Shown: positions 25,271 through 34,531, numbered from the stretch's first letter. The stretch is 40,037 nucleotides of DNA from an uncultured Polycyclovorans sp. (GCA_936928855.1 CAKZHZ010000091.1:1-40037); one strand, 5' to 3'. Notes: generated from the letters alone by a model not told the origin. Numbers and translations: made by a program.

Positions 25271-25301
25271 GGGGGCTCACCTTTTGCCGCGGCCATCCGT
25301 C
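25271..25301 (+). promoter_or_regulatory. Candidate ECF-sigma promoter, copy 2 (upstream of the TonB receptor)
   Basis: Same pattern as at 23373-23403: GGGGG, TCA, TTTT and CATCCGTC at identical spacing, 20 identical fixed positions over 31 bases. It ends 59 bases before the receptor ATG, a normal distance for a 5' leader. Two copies, one before the sigma gene and one before its expected target, suggest a shared recognition site. Confidence 0.55.
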
Positions 25302-25360
25302 CTTAGCTCTGAGCAAAGCCGCAAACCATAAAGCGGTCCGCCAATTCAAGGAGACAGACA

Positions 25361-28300
25361 ATGTCCGTATTGCGTTTCGGGCCGGCCCGCTGGGCCGGGG
25401 CCATGCTGTTGGCATGGGGAGGGATGACCGCCGGCGCGGCGGCGTGGGCTCAGGCGGCCGACGTCGCTACCAGTGCCGCCGCGTTACAGGGGGATGCGGT
25501 CCGCTTCGACATTCCCGCCCAGGATCTGGGGGCGGCGCTGGCCGAGTACGGCCGGCAGAGCGGGCAGGAGCTTTTCTTCGCGCCGGAAGTGGTGGTGGGC
25601 AAGACGGCGACGCCGGTTAACGGCAGTCTCAGCCGGCAGCAAGCCATTGACCAGCTGTTGCAGGGCACGGCGCTGGAATACCTTTTCACCCCGGACGGCG
25701 GCCTGATGGTCGGCGAGCCGGCGTCCATCGAGCAATACAAGCAACGCTTGCTGGAGCGTGGTGCCGCGTCCGGTGGCGCGGGCGTTGACGACACTTCGGC
25801 GCTCTACGACGACAGCGTCGACATCACGCCGGCGCAGGGAGGCACCGCCAGCGTCGAGGTTGCCCGCCGCGGCAATGTGGAAGAGATCATCGTCACCGGT
25901 CAGAAGAAGGCCGAGCGGCTGCAGGACGTTCCGATTGCCATCAGCGCCTTCTCCATGGAGGATCTGGATGCGCAGAAGATCGAGGGCGGCTTCGATCTGT
26001 TGAAGGGCGTGCCCAACGTCACCTTCTCCAAGACCAACTTCACGGGCTACAACTTCCAGATTCGCGGCATTGGCACTCAGGCGGTGTCGGCGGCCACCGA
26101 TCCCGGGGTGGCGGTGTCGTTCAACAACACCACGCTGATTGTGAATCGCCTGTTCGAGCAGGAGTATCTCGATATCGAGCGGGTGGAAGTGCTGCGCGGC
26201 CCGCAGGGCACCCTGTTCGGTCGCAATGCCACCTCGGGCGTGATCAACGTGATCTCGGCCAAGCCGGTGATGGGGCTCTATGAGGGTGAGATCAAGGTGG
26301 AGGGTGGCAACTACAGCGCGCGCCGGGTGCGCGGACACTACAACTTCCCGTTGAACGGAAACGAGACGCTGGCAGCGCGCATTGCCTATGCCTCCACCGA
26401 GCGCGACGGCTTTGGCTACAACGAATTCGACGGCTCCGATGTCGACAACCGGGACCTCTGGACCAGTCGCATCAGCCTGGGATGGCAACCGAATGAGGCG
26501 CTGCGCTTCAACCTGCTGTGGGAGCGGTTCGAAGAGGACGACAACCGGGTGCGTACCTCCAAGCAGCTGTGTCACCGCGATCCGGGACCGGAGTTCATCG
26601 GTGCGTTCGAGGTGGCGGCGCATCCGAGCCCGCTGATCTCGCCCGGCGGCATCTTCAGCCAGGGTTGCAAGCCGGGGTCGCTGTACAGTCCCGAGGCCTA
26701 CAGCGCTCCCAACGGCAACTCGCTGCCCTTCGTCTTCGGCTCGTACTTCGCGTCGGTCCTGGCACAGCCGGCGTTCGGCTTCCTGGCGCCTTCGGAGCAG
26801 ACCTGCCCGGCGGCGCAGGCGTTCCCGATTGCCACGGTGCTGACCTTCTGCGAAGGGCTGGACCCCTATGGGGATCGGCCGCAGTCCACCGACCTGCGCA
26901 GCATCTATTCGCAACTGGAGCCCCGCTATCAGGCCACGGCCGATATCGTCGAGCTGAGCTTCGATCTGGACCTCACCGACGACCTGCTGTTCTCCTCGCA
27001 GTCGGTCTACGTCACCGACGAGTACTACGCGACTCAGGACTTCAACCGTTTCGAGACCAACCGCAACGTCTTCTTCAACTCCTCGGCCGACGGGATCAAC
27101 GCGTTCTACGCCGACTTCTCGCCGGGCGGGATACTCCATGATCCGCAGCTGGGGCCCTCGGACCAGATCATCCTGCAGGACCTCGCGGAATCCGAGAGCC
27201 GGCAGTTCAATCAGGAGTTTCGCCTGGTGTCGGCGTTCGCCGGCAACTGGAACTTCAGCACCGGCATCAATTTCACGCGCTTCGAGACGACGACGGACTA
27301 TTTCATCTTTTCCAACCTGATCACGGCGGTGGCACTTGCTCCGCTCTACCGGGCACCAGGTAGTAACTGTGTCGAGGTTGGAAAAGGGTGTATCTACATC
27401 GACCCGAATCCCCTTTCGGATATCAACAAGGAAGGCCACAACTATTTCCGCAGCAACAATCCGTACGAGCTGACTTCCACGGCCATCTTTGGCGAGCTGT
27501 ACTGGCAGATGACCGAGACCCTCAAGCTGACCGCCGGCCTGCGCTGGAGCTGGGACAAGAAGCGGTTTTCGCCGGTGCCCAGCCAGACCCTGCTCTACGA
27601 CTATCTGGAGCTGGGGGAGATTCGCGAGGGGATCGGCTTCGACCCCCACTATCCGCCGAGCGCGGGGCCGGAGGTCTGCCTCGGGGACGGCGCCTTCAAC
27701 GAGTGCCAGGAAACCGGCAACGCGCCGGGCGGCCGCGGCTATCCCGCCAACCCGGACATCATCCAGGAATGGCGCGAGCCGACCGGGCGCCTGGTGCTCA
27801 ACTGGCAGCCGCTGCTCGACTTCACCGACGAGACGCTGGTCTACCTGTCGCTGTCGCGGGGTTACAAGGGCGGCGGCGCCAATCCGCCGACGGTGGCCCC
27901 GCCTTCCGGCTTGTTCATCGCCGCGGCGCGGGACTCCGAGGCCTCGGCGACCTTCAAGCCCGAGTACATCAATGCCATCGAGATCGGCACCAAGAACACC
28001 CTGCTCAACGGCGCGGTGATTCTCAATGGTGCCGCCTTCTACTACGACTACACCGACTACCAGGTGTCGAAGATCGTCGACCGATCCGCCGCCAACGAGA
28101 ACTTCGATGCCACGGTCTGGGGGCTGGAGCTGGAAACGGTGTTCGCACCGACGCTGGATCTCCAGTTCAACGCTGCCATCGGCTTCCTGCAGACACGGAT
28201 CGCGAATGGCGAGCGCTCGATCGACGTGATGGACCGCACCCAGGGGGGCAACGTGCCCTTCGTGACCGCGAACGGTCATGTCTACGACAACTGGATGGTG

Positions 28301-28957
28301 ATCAAACCCTGGATCCACAAGACCTCCAACTGTGTGGTGCCGGTGGAGATCATCGAGGCTATTTACTCGGGTGATGGCCAGGTTCCGGGTGCGGCGTGTC
28401 TGGGGGGAACGCACGCGGGGGTGGATTTCCTTTCCGCCGAGGACGGGGGCGATGACCGCACGGTTATGGGCACCTCCGGCTGGACCGACCATCCGAGCTA
28501 CGACCCGGACCCCGATCACATCACCTCGTCGCCGGGGATCCACTACAACCCGCTGACCGATGCCCCCAATGGCGGCGCCGGCTTCTTTGCCGACCTGTCC
28601 GGCAACGAGCTGCCCAACGCGCCGCACTGGACGGTGTCGCTGGGAGCCCAGTACGGCATGAACCTCGGTCCGCAGTGGCGGCTCACCTCGCGGGTGGACT
28701 GGTACTGGCAGGGCGAGTCCTTTGCCCGCGTCTACAACACCGAGTACGACCGGCTCAGCGCCTGGAACAACACCAACCTCTCGCTCTGGGCCACCCACGA
28801 GTCCTGGGGCCTGACGGTGGAGGCCTACGTCAAGAACGTGTTTGACGAAAGCCCCATCACCGGCACCTTCCTCAACGCGGACGACTCCGCCCTGAGCACC
28901 AACGTCTTCACGCTGGATCCGCGCCTGTTCGGCCTCAGCCTGCGCAAGGAGTTCTGA
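25361..28957 (+). CDS. TonB-dependent receptor with N-terminal STN signalling domain
   Basis: A 1198-residue outer-membrane receptor for a large or scarce ligand, also acting as signal transducer. Signal peptide 1-31 (ending A-W-A-Q-A); STN domain about 46-117 (F-D-I-P-A-Q-D-L-G-A-A-L-A-E-Y-G-R-Q-S-G); linker with candidate TonB box V-E-E-I-I-V-T near 173-179; plug from about 183 (R-G-I-G-T-Q, then L-R-G-P-Q-G-T-L-F-G-R-N-A-T); barrel to the C-terminal Phe. It is longer than most such receptors, through several Cys-containing loops (for example around residues 405-510). AAGGAG at 25347-25352 supports the ATG. The ligand is not readable; the plug is of the general siderophore/vitamin/hydrophobic-compound type. 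Confidence 0.93.
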   Translation: MSVLRFGPARWAGAMLLAWGGMTAGAAAWAQAADVATSAAALQGDAVRFDIPAQDLGAALAEYGRQSGQELFFAPEVVVGKTATPVNGSLSRQQAIDQLLQGTALEYLFTPDGGLMVGEPASIEQYKQRLLERGAASGGAGVDDTSALYDDSVDITPAQGGTASVEVARRGNVEEIIVTGQKKAERLQDVPIAISAFSMEDLDAQKIEGGFDLLKGVPNVTFSKTNFTGYNFQIRGIGTQAVSAATDPGVAVSFNNTTLIVNRLFEQEYLDIERVEVLRGPQGTLFGRNATSGVINVISAKPVMGLYEGEIKVEGGNYSARRVRGHYNFPLNGNETLAARIAYASTERDGFGYNEFDGSDVDNRDLWTSRISLGWQPNEALRFNLLWERFEEDDNRVRTSKQLCHRDPGPEFIGAFEVAAHPSPLISPGGIFSQGCKPGSLYSPEAYSAPNGNSLPFVFGSYFASVLAQPAFGFLAPSEQTCPAAQAFPIATVLTFCEGLDPYGDRPQSTDLRSIYSQLEPRYQATADIVELSFDLDLTDDLLFSSQSVYVTDEYYATQDFNRFETNRNVFFNSSADGINAFYADFSPGGILHDPQLGPSDQIILQDLAESESRQFNQEFRLVSAFAGNWNFSTGINFTRFETTTDYFIFSNLITAVALAPLYRAPGSNCVEVGKGCIYIDPNPLSDINKEGHNYFRSNNPYELTSTAIFGELYWQMTETLKLTAGLRWSWDKKRFSPVPSQTLLYDYLELGEIREGIGFDPHYPPSAGPEVCLGDGAFNECQETGNAPGGRGYPANPDIIQEWREPTGRLVLNWQPLLDFTDETLVYLSLSRGYKGGGANPPTVAPPSGLFIAAARDSEASATFKPEYINAIEIGTKNTLLNGAVILNGAAFYYDYTDYQVSKIVDRSAANENFDATVWGLELETVFAPTLDLQFNAAIGFLQTRIANGERSIDVMDRTQGGNVPFVTANGHVYDNWMVIKPWIHKTSNCVVPVEIIEAIYSGDGQVPGAACLGGTHAGVDFLSAEDGGDDRTVMGTSGWTDHPSYDPDPDHITSSPGIHYNPLTDAPNGGAGFFADLSGNELPNAPHWTVSLGAQYGMNLGPQWRLTSRVDWYWQGESFARVYNTEYDRLSAWNNTNLSLWATHESWGLTVEAYVKNVFDESPITGTFLNADDSALSTNVFTLDPRLFGLSLRKEF

Positions 28958-28959
28958 TC

Positions 28960-31281
28960 ATGTCCGTCATGTCCCTTCATCGACCGACCCTGCGGGCGCT
29001 GCTGGCCGTGGGCCTGTTCGCGGCCGTCGGCGGCGCGCGGGCCGACAACGAGTGCGTGCCGGTCGGGGTGTCGCCAGCCGACAATGGCGCCGCCGCCGAT
29101 GCCTATGTCTGCGAAACCGGATTCCACCCTGATGGCATCGCCTATGTCGCAGATGGCGACCTCGAACTGACTTTCACGGGGTCGGGAGCGGCTGTGGATC
29201 TCCGCAGCTCCGGCAACATCAGCATCAGCGCCGGTGCCGCCGACGAGGTTTCCCTGATCTTCGAGGATCATCTGATCGGTGGCAGCGCCTCGAGCTGGAC
29301 CATCGATCTCGACATCGACGGTCTGGCGCGGATCGAGAATCACGGGTCGATCAGCCGCTCGATCCAGATTTCCTCCGGCGATACCCCCTCGACCGATGCC
29401 GTGATCCGGGCCGCCGGTGCGGGCCGGCTGGTGATCGACAACCACGACACCCTCAAGGGGCGGGTCGATTTCAGCAATCTCGACGGCGGTGTCAGCTTCA
29501 ACATCACCGGCACCTCCACCGGCGGGACCACCAGCATCTACGCGCCCAATGTGGGCTGGAACACCACAGGTGACAGCGTCTTCAGTGCCACCGACGACCT
29601 GTTGGATATCGGCGCCGAAGGCTGGTTGCAGACCAGCTCTGGCGGTTACCTCCACCCCTATGTCACCAACGTGCCGCCGCCGCCGGTAACCACCCTCGAC
29701 TTCGGCGCGGGCGAGGATCGTCTGCGCAATGCGGGCACGTTTGCGGCGGGCACCAGCAACGAGAACTGTGACAGCACCAGCCGCTGCCCGCCGCGTGCCT
29801 CGCTGACGGTGTTCGAGAATCTGGAAGTGTTCGAGAACACGGGTCTGATCCTGATGGGCCGTGGTGGGGGACACGGCAACCAGGAGTCCCCGAACGATAC
29901 CGACTTCATTCCGGACGACCGCATTGTTGCCCACGGTGTGCACTTCGAAGGCGGGGCTGGCAGTCGCATCATGCTGGATGCCAACCTCGGGAGTGGGGGG
30001 CAGGCCGGTTGTGGCGAAAGCCTGGTCGCCGATTGCCTCGACTTCAGTGGCGGCAGCACGGCGGGCAGCACTGGGGTCCAGGTCCGCGAACTCTTCCCGC
30101 AGGATCGCGGCGACCCCGCCGACATCGTGCTGGTCGATGTCTCCGGTGGGGCCAGCGGCGCGGGGCACTTCGTACTCGATCCTGCCTCGACCCGCTACAG
30201 CGATGCCCACGGGGGTGTCATCGACAAGGGCCTGCTGCTCTATCCCCTGGTCTACGACCCGGACGCCCAGCAGCATGTGCTGAAGGCCACGCCCAGTGAC
30301 GATGCGCAGCAGATTCCGCTGATGGTGGAGATGGCCGAAGCCGCCTGGCGGGCGCTCACCCCCGGCGCGGCCGGCCGGCAGTCGGCGGCGCGGGACGGCG
30401 CCAGCGGTGCCGGGGGGCAGCTGTGGCTGCACGGCAAGGTGGAGCGCGGCACCCGCAGCACGGCGTCGTCGGTGATGGCGGCGGACCGGGTCATTGCCTA
30501 CGACAACACCCACGACCTCAACCTGTCGACGCTCACCATCGGGCTGGATCGGGTGTTCGCCCATGCGGGGGGCGCCGAGACCTCGGCCGGCGGCATGATC
30601 GGCTATGTCCGCGGCAGCGCCGACTTCGCCCATTCCCGCAGCGATGCTGCATTGGACGGGGTCAGTCTTGGTGCCTACGGTCGCCACCAGCGCGGCGCCT
30701 TCCATGTCGATGCCACGCTCAACATGGTGTGGAGCGAGATGGACTTCACCGTGCCCGACCTCGGCCTCACCCTCGGCGAGACCAGCAACACCATGTCGGC
30801 CGACATCGAGTCCCTGGGTGGCGAGGTCGAGGCCGGCTGGACCTTCAACACCGGCGCCCTGCAACTGACGCCGGTGGTGATTGCCCGCCACGTCCGGACC
30901 GGTTTCGATGACATGCTGGCGCCGTCCTCGTCCAGCCGTCGCGAGTCGACCGTGATCGACTTCGGCGACAACGACAGCACCCAGGCCGGTGCCGGGCTGC
31001 GACTGTCCGTCGACAGCCGTCTCGGCGGGCTGCACGCCAGCTGGCGCCTGCGCGGCGAGCTGTTGCAGGAACTCGACGAGGAGAGCACTGCCCGCCTGTC
31101 CCGCGGCGGCCATTCGCTGGCCCTGAGCGAGACCCAGGATGGCAGCATCATCGGCCTGAGCGGCGGCCTGGGGGTCCGCAATGCCAGCGGGCGGGTGTCG
31201 GGTTTCCTCGACCTCGACTGGCTGGACCGTGGTGACTACGACAGCACCGCCGTGTCGCTGGGATTCCGCTACCGCTGGTAG
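28960..31281 (+). CDS. Autotransporter (type Va) with beta-rich passenger
   Basis: A 773-residue secreted protein. The signal peptide (1-28) ends A-R-A before D-N-E-C. The passenger (about 29-480) has many short beta-repeat segments such as G-D-L-E-L-T-F-T-G-S-G and three close Cys pairs (32/51, 270/276, 351/359), unusual in autotransporters. The C-terminal autotransporter barrel spans about 486-773, from G-G-Q-L-W-L-H-G-K-V-E-R-G to the terminal F-R-Y-R-W, a proper outer-membrane end signature. No protease triad or adhesin motif was recognised. AAGGAG (28946-28951) lies in the receptor's last codons and the gap is 2 bases, so the two are cotranscribed. Confidence 0.85.
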   Translation: MSVMSLHRPTLRALLAVGLFAAVGGARADNECVPVGVSPADNGAAADAYVCETGFHPDGIAYVADGDLELTFTGSGAAVDLRSSGNISISAGAADEVSLIFEDHLIGGSASSWTIDLDIDGLARIENHGSISRSIQISSGDTPSTDAVIRAAGAGRLVIDNHDTLKGRVDFSNLDGGVSFNITGTSTGGTTSIYAPNVGWNTTGDSVFSATDDLLDIGAEGWLQTSSGGYLHPYVTNVPPPPVTTLDFGAGEDRLRNAGTFAAGTSNENCDSTSRCPPRASLTVFENLEVFENTGLILMGRGGGHGNQESPNDTDFIPDDRIVAHGVHFEGGAGSRIMLDANLGSGGQAGCGESLVADCLDFSGGSTAGSTGVQVRELFPQDRGDPADIVLVDVSGGASGAGHFVLDPASTRYSDAHGGVIDKGLLLYPLVYDPDAQQHVLKATPSDDAQQIPLMVEMAEAAWRALTPGAAGRQSAARDGASGAGGQLWLHGKVERGTRSTASSVMAADRVIAYDNTHDLNLSTLTIGLDRVFAHAGGAETSAGGMIGYVRGSADFAHSRSDAALDGVSLGAYGRHQRGAFHVDATLNMVWSEMDFTVPDLGLTLGETSNTMSADIESLGGEVEAGWTFNTGALQLTPVVIARHVRTGFDDMLAPSSSSRRESTVIDFGDNDSTQAGAGLRLSVDSRLGGLHASWRLRGELLQELDEESTARLSRGGHSLALSETQDGSIIGLSGGLGVRNASGRVSGFLDLDWLDRGDYDSTAVSLGFRYRW

Positions 31282-31298
31282 CGCAACACCTGCATCCG

Positions 31299-31329
31299 GC
31301 CGCCGGCAGCAAGATGCCGGCGGCTTTTT
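31299..31329 (+). terminator. Rho-independent terminator of the receptor/autotransporter operon
   Basis: A perfect 10-base stem, GCCGCCGGCA (31299-31308) with TGCCGGCGGC (31315-31324), six-base loop, then TTTTT. It lies 17 bases after the autotransporter stop. Confidence 0.9.
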
Positions 31330-31374
31330 AGCGTCTGCGGCCCGCTCATCGCATAAATAGGACCGTTCAACCGG

Positions 31375-31392
31375 TGTGACCAATCAGTCACA
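31375..31392. promoter_or_regulatory. Palindrome in the DUF1302 leader, possible operator
   Basis: TGTGAC-CAATCA-GTCACA is a perfect 6+6 palindrome. It resembles a CRP/Vfr site, but TGTGA and TCACA are 8 bases apart instead of 6, so another dimeric regulator is more likely. A second palindrome, GTTCG-CC-CGAAC, follows at 31398-31409. No cognate regulator gene is adjacent. Confidence 0.45.
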
Positions 31393-31451
31393 TTCGAGTT
31401 CGCCCGAACGGAGTAGGACAGCACGCGCCCTCCGCTGAGATGGTTCAGCCT

Positions 31452-31468
31452 TCCCCGGGACCCGGGGA
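31452..31468. promoter_or_regulatory. GC-rich palindrome upstream of the DUF1302 gene
   Basis: TCCCCGGG-A-CCCGGGGA is fully symmetric around one base and sits 38 bases before the DUF1302 ATG. In RNA it would form a stable hairpin with a small loop at the 5' leader; in DNA it could be an operator. AAAAAA follows 2 bases later, which would be a T-run on the minus strand. Confidence 0.4.
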
Positions 31469-31506
31469 GTCCAAAAAACCATTCGCACCATAGCGGAGGA
31501 GATCGC

Positions 31507-33141
31507 ATGAACGCGTTATCGCGCAGGGCAGGGGCTGCGGCAGTGTCGTCGCGCCCGATGAAGCGGGTCGGCTGGCTGGGGGTGTTGGGGCTCACGATGG
31601 TGGCGCCGCTGCAGGCGGGCACGCTCAGTCTTGGGCCGGATACGTCGCTGGACTATCTCGCCAACCTTACGTATAGCGCGGCATGGCGACTCGACAAGCC
31701 GGACGACACGCTCAACAGCAACATCAACGGTGACGACGGCAACCGCAACTTCGCCGAAGGCGCCATGATCAACAACCGGCTCGCGGTGTTGGGCGAATTG
31801 CACTTGCGTCATCAGCTGTATGGCGTGTTCTTGCGCGGAAGCGCCTTCTACGACGATGTGTATCGTCGCGAGAACGACAATGACAGTCCGTCCACGGTCA
31901 ACAAGAGCGGCGACCATCGGTCATTCACGGATGATGCCGAAAGATATCTTGGTGGGCGGGCGCGGCTGCTGGATGCCTATGCCTATGGCACCTGGTATCT
32001 CGGGCAGACCGCTCTCGATGTGCGCGTCGGCGACCAGGTGGTGTCCTGGGGCGAGAGTCTGTTCTTCCCGAACATGAGCGGTGCTCAGGCACCTGCGGAT
32101 GCGACCAAGTCCAACGTGCCCGGCACCGAGGTCAAGGAAATTCTGATGCCCACAGGGCAGGTCTACCTGCAGTGGGGGCTGACCTCACGTATCAGCGTGG
32201 CGTCCTATTGGCAGTGGGAGTGGGAATCGACGGAGCTCAATCCAGTCGGGGCCTTCTTCAGCGGTACGGATGTGATCGGGCCGGGTGCCACTTTCCTGCG
32301 CGTGCCTTCGCTGGCGCCGTTGGGCATGGATGAAGTGCCGCGCGGGCCGGACATCACACCGGACGATGACGGGCAGTGGGGTGTTTCGACGCGCCTGCGC
32401 CTGGGGGATGCCACGGAGGTGGGCATTCACCACATCCGCTATCACGACAAGAATCCGGTGGGCGTGTTCACGCAGGTGACGTCCATCGAGGTCGCGCCCG
32501 GTACCTTTGTCTCGGTGCCGGTGGAGTACAACGCGGCCTACATCGATGACATCAAGATGACCGGCTTGAGTTTTGCCTCTGAGCTGATGGGTACCGCAGT
32601 GGCGGGCGAGGTGACCTACCGCGAAGGTGCGGGCATCAACATCAATGTCGGCCCTTCCAACTCGCCGACGCCAGGGCGTGCGGACGCTGTCCAGGCCAAC
32701 CTGGGGTTCACCCGGTTGCTGCTGCCAACCTCGCTTTGGGACACGCTGACGCTGCTGGGAGAGACCTCGTGGCTGCAGTTGCAGGATGTCGAGGCAATCA
32801 GTGCTGGCGGGGTTGACTACGACACGCCGTCAAACGAGCGAACGGCGGCGGCTTATCAGGTGCTGGCGCAGTTCGGCTATCTGCAGGTGGTGCCCGGTTG
32901 GGACCTCACGCTGTCGCTGGTGCATGGCCACCTGTTTCACGGCAAGCCTGCCATTGGTGGGGCCTTGGGCAGCTTCACCGGCGAAGGCGATGAGCGTTAC
33001 AGCGTTGGCGTGACCGGCAAGTATCTCGCCAACCTGGAACTGCAGGTGGCCTGGAACGGCTATCGCGGCACGCCGGACCTGGTCAACAAGACCCTGGCGG
33101 ATCGCAGCAACATTGCCTTCAGCGCCAAATACAGCTTCTGA
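31507..33141 (+). CDS. DUF1302 family outer-membrane protein
   Basis: A 544-residue predicted outer-membrane beta-barrel. The long N-terminus contains a signal peptide whose hydrophobic core is V-G-W-L-G-V-L-G-L-T-M-V, cleaved near L-Q-A; mature start G-T-L-S-L-G. Family features are the early D-Y-L-A-N-L-T-Y-S-A-A-W-R, F-A-E-G-A-M-I-N-N-R, R-V-G-D-Q-V-V-S-W-G-E-S-L-F-F, and a terminal Y-S-F. DUF1302 proteins are commonly found with a DUF1329 partner in bacteria using hydrophobic substrates; a role in their uptake or export is inference. GGAGGAG (31495-31501) fixes the start. The gene for DUF1329 follows after 19 bases. Confidence 0.85.
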   Translation: MNALSRRAGAAAVSSRPMKRVGWLGVLGLTMVAPLQAGTLSLGPDTSLDYLANLTYSAAWRLDKPDDTLNSNINGDDGNRNFAEGAMINNRLAVLGELHLRHQLYGVFLRGSAFYDDVYRRENDNDSPSTVNKSGDHRSFTDDAERYLGGRARLLDAYAYGTWYLGQTALDVRVGDQVVSWGESLFFPNMSGAQAPADATKSNVPGTEVKEILMPTGQVYLQWGLTSRISVASYWQWEWESTELNPVGAFFSGTDVIGPGATFLRVPSLAPLGMDEVPRGPDITPDDDGQWGVSTRLRLGDATEVGIHHIRYHDKNPVGVFTQVTSIEVAPGTFVSVPVEYNAAYIDDIKMTGLSFASELMGTAVAGEVTYREGAGININVGPSNSPTPGRADAVQANLGFTRLLLPTSLWDTLTLLGETSWLQLQDVEAISAGGVDYDTPSNERTAAAYQVLAQFGYLQVVPGWDLTLSLVHGHLFHGKPAIGGALGSFTGEGDERYSVGVTGKYLANLELQVAWNGYRGTPDLVNKTLADRSNIAFSAKYSF

Positions 33142-33160
33142 ATCCAGACGGAGAAACGAC

Positions 33161-34531
33161 ATGAAAACCACGTTCATCCGCCTGCCGGCGGTTGCCTTGA
33201 TCACCCTTGTTGCCAGTCAGCCGCTGCATGCGGCGGTATCCGCCGAGGAGGCGGCGGCGCTGGGCGATACGCTGACCCCGACCGGTGCCGAGCGCGCCGG
33301 CAATGAAGACGGTCGTATTCCGGAGTGGAGCGGAAAATGGCTCGGCGTTCCCGATCACGTGCAGTATGACGGCAAGCGCAATGCGGACCCGTATCCGGAC
33401 GACAAGCCGCTCTACACCATTACCTCGGCCAATCTCGCCGAGCATGCGGACCAGCTCAGTGACGGCCAGAAGGCCTTGTTCGCGCGCTACCCCGAGACTT
33501 ACCGCATGGTCGTCTACCCGACGCGGCGCGATTTTCGTCACAGCGACGAGGTCAATGAGAACGTGCGTCTCAACGCCACGCAGGCGGCGCTGACCAATGA
33601 TGGCCTCACGCTCACTGGCGCCTACGGCGGGCCGGCCTTCCCCATCCCCAAGGACGGTATCGAGGTCGTGTACAACATCATGACCACGGTCGGCGGTTGG
33701 ATGCTGGAAGCCCCCAACGTCGGTGCCTATGTACAGCCGAACGGGGCGGTCGCATGGGCCCGCAACGAGTTGACGGTGTTCAACCGGTATCTGCGTGGCA
33801 ATGATCGCGCCGGGTGGAAGGATGGCGACATCTATTCGCAGAGCATCAGCGCGCAGAAGGCGCCGCCGCGTGAAGCCGGCAAGGTATCGTTCACCGTCAA
33901 CACCTTCGACTTCGTCAACGCCCCCCGGCAGGCCTGGCAGTACGACCCGGGTTCGCGGCGCCTGCGCAAGTCGCCGGATGTCGGCTTCGACTATCCGATG
34001 CCGGTGGGACCGCGCGTGGTTGATGAGCAGAACGGGTTCAATGGTTCACCCGAGCGTTTCGACTGGAAGCTGCTTGGCCGTCGTGAACTGTATGTGCCGT
34101 TCCATACCAACCGTCTGGAAGATCCGGCCACGGCCTACGCCGAGATCACGTCCACCCGTGGGCACCCCAACCCGGACACCCTGCGCTGGGAACTGCGCCG
34201 CGTCTGGGTGGTGGAAGGCACGCTCAAGCCGGAGCACCGCCATGTCTATGGCAAGCGCGTGTTTTATGTCGAAGAGGATTCCTGGCAGCTCTCGCTGGCC
34301 GATCTCTACGATCGTCGCGGCGAACTGTGGCGGGTTACCAACAACGCCGCAGCCTATGCCTATGACGGGCAGTTCTACTACCTCAACGGCAGCTTCTATC
34401 AGGACTTGCTGGCCGGTGCCTACAGCGCCGAGAACATCACCAGCGAGGAACCTTCGTCAGCCCGATTCAACCGTCGCGAACCGCGGCCGGGCGAATTCAG
34501 CATCGATGGGGTCCGCCGCGCAGGCAACTGA
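33161..34531 (+). CDS. DUF1329 family periplasmic or outer-membrane protein
   Basis: A 456-residue exported protein, partner of the DUF1302 gene. Signal peptide M-K-T-T-F-I-R-L-P ... L-H-A (about 1-24). The mature protein begins with family-typical S-A-E-E-A-A-A-L-G-D-T-L-T-P-T-G-A-E-R-A-G-N and G-R-I-P-E-W-S-G, and contains A-P-R-Q-A-W-Q-Y-D-P-G-S-R-R-L-R and P-Y-(x)-F-H-T-N-R. GGAG (33150-33153) lies 7 bases before this ATG; an upstream in-frame ATG overlaps the DUF1302 end and would destroy the signal peptide. DUF1329 is thought to have a lipoprotein-carrier-like fold. Terminated by a UUCG hairpin just after the stop. Confidence 0.87.
   Translation: MKTTFIRLPAVALITLVASQPLHAAVSAEEAAALGDTLTPTGAERAGNEDGRIPEWSGKWLGVPDHVQYDGKRNADPYPDDKPLYTITSANLAEHADQLSDGQKALFARYPETYRMVVYPTRRDFRHSDEVNENVRLNATQAALTNDGLTLTGAYGGPAFPIPKDGIEVVYNIMTTVGGWMLEAPNVGAYVQPNGAVAWARNELTVFNRYLRGNDRAGWKDGDIYSQSISAQKAPPREAGKVSFTVNTFDFVNAPRQAWQYDPGSRRLRKSPDVGFDYPMPVGPRVVDEQNGFNGSPERFDWKLLGRRELYVPFHTNRLEDPATAYAEITSTRGHPNPDTLRWELRRVWVVEGTLKPEHRHVYGKRVFYVEEDSWQLSLADLYDRRGELWRVTNNAAAYAYDGQFYYLNGSFYQDLLAGAYSAENITSEEPSSARFNRREPRPGEFSIDGVRRAGN

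Noticed and set aside
25484..28798. 1104-residue open frame antisense to the TonB receptor
   Set aside because: Composition (His/Arg/Gly/Val-rich, no domains) is that of a shadow frame in G+C-rich coding DNA; the plus strand has a complete recognised protein.
28825..31383. 852-residue open frame antisense to the autotransporter
   Set aside because: Same shadow pattern; it also runs through the operon terminator.
31375..31392. CRP/Vfr binding site
   Set aside because: TGTGA and TCACA are separated by 8 bases, not the required 6.
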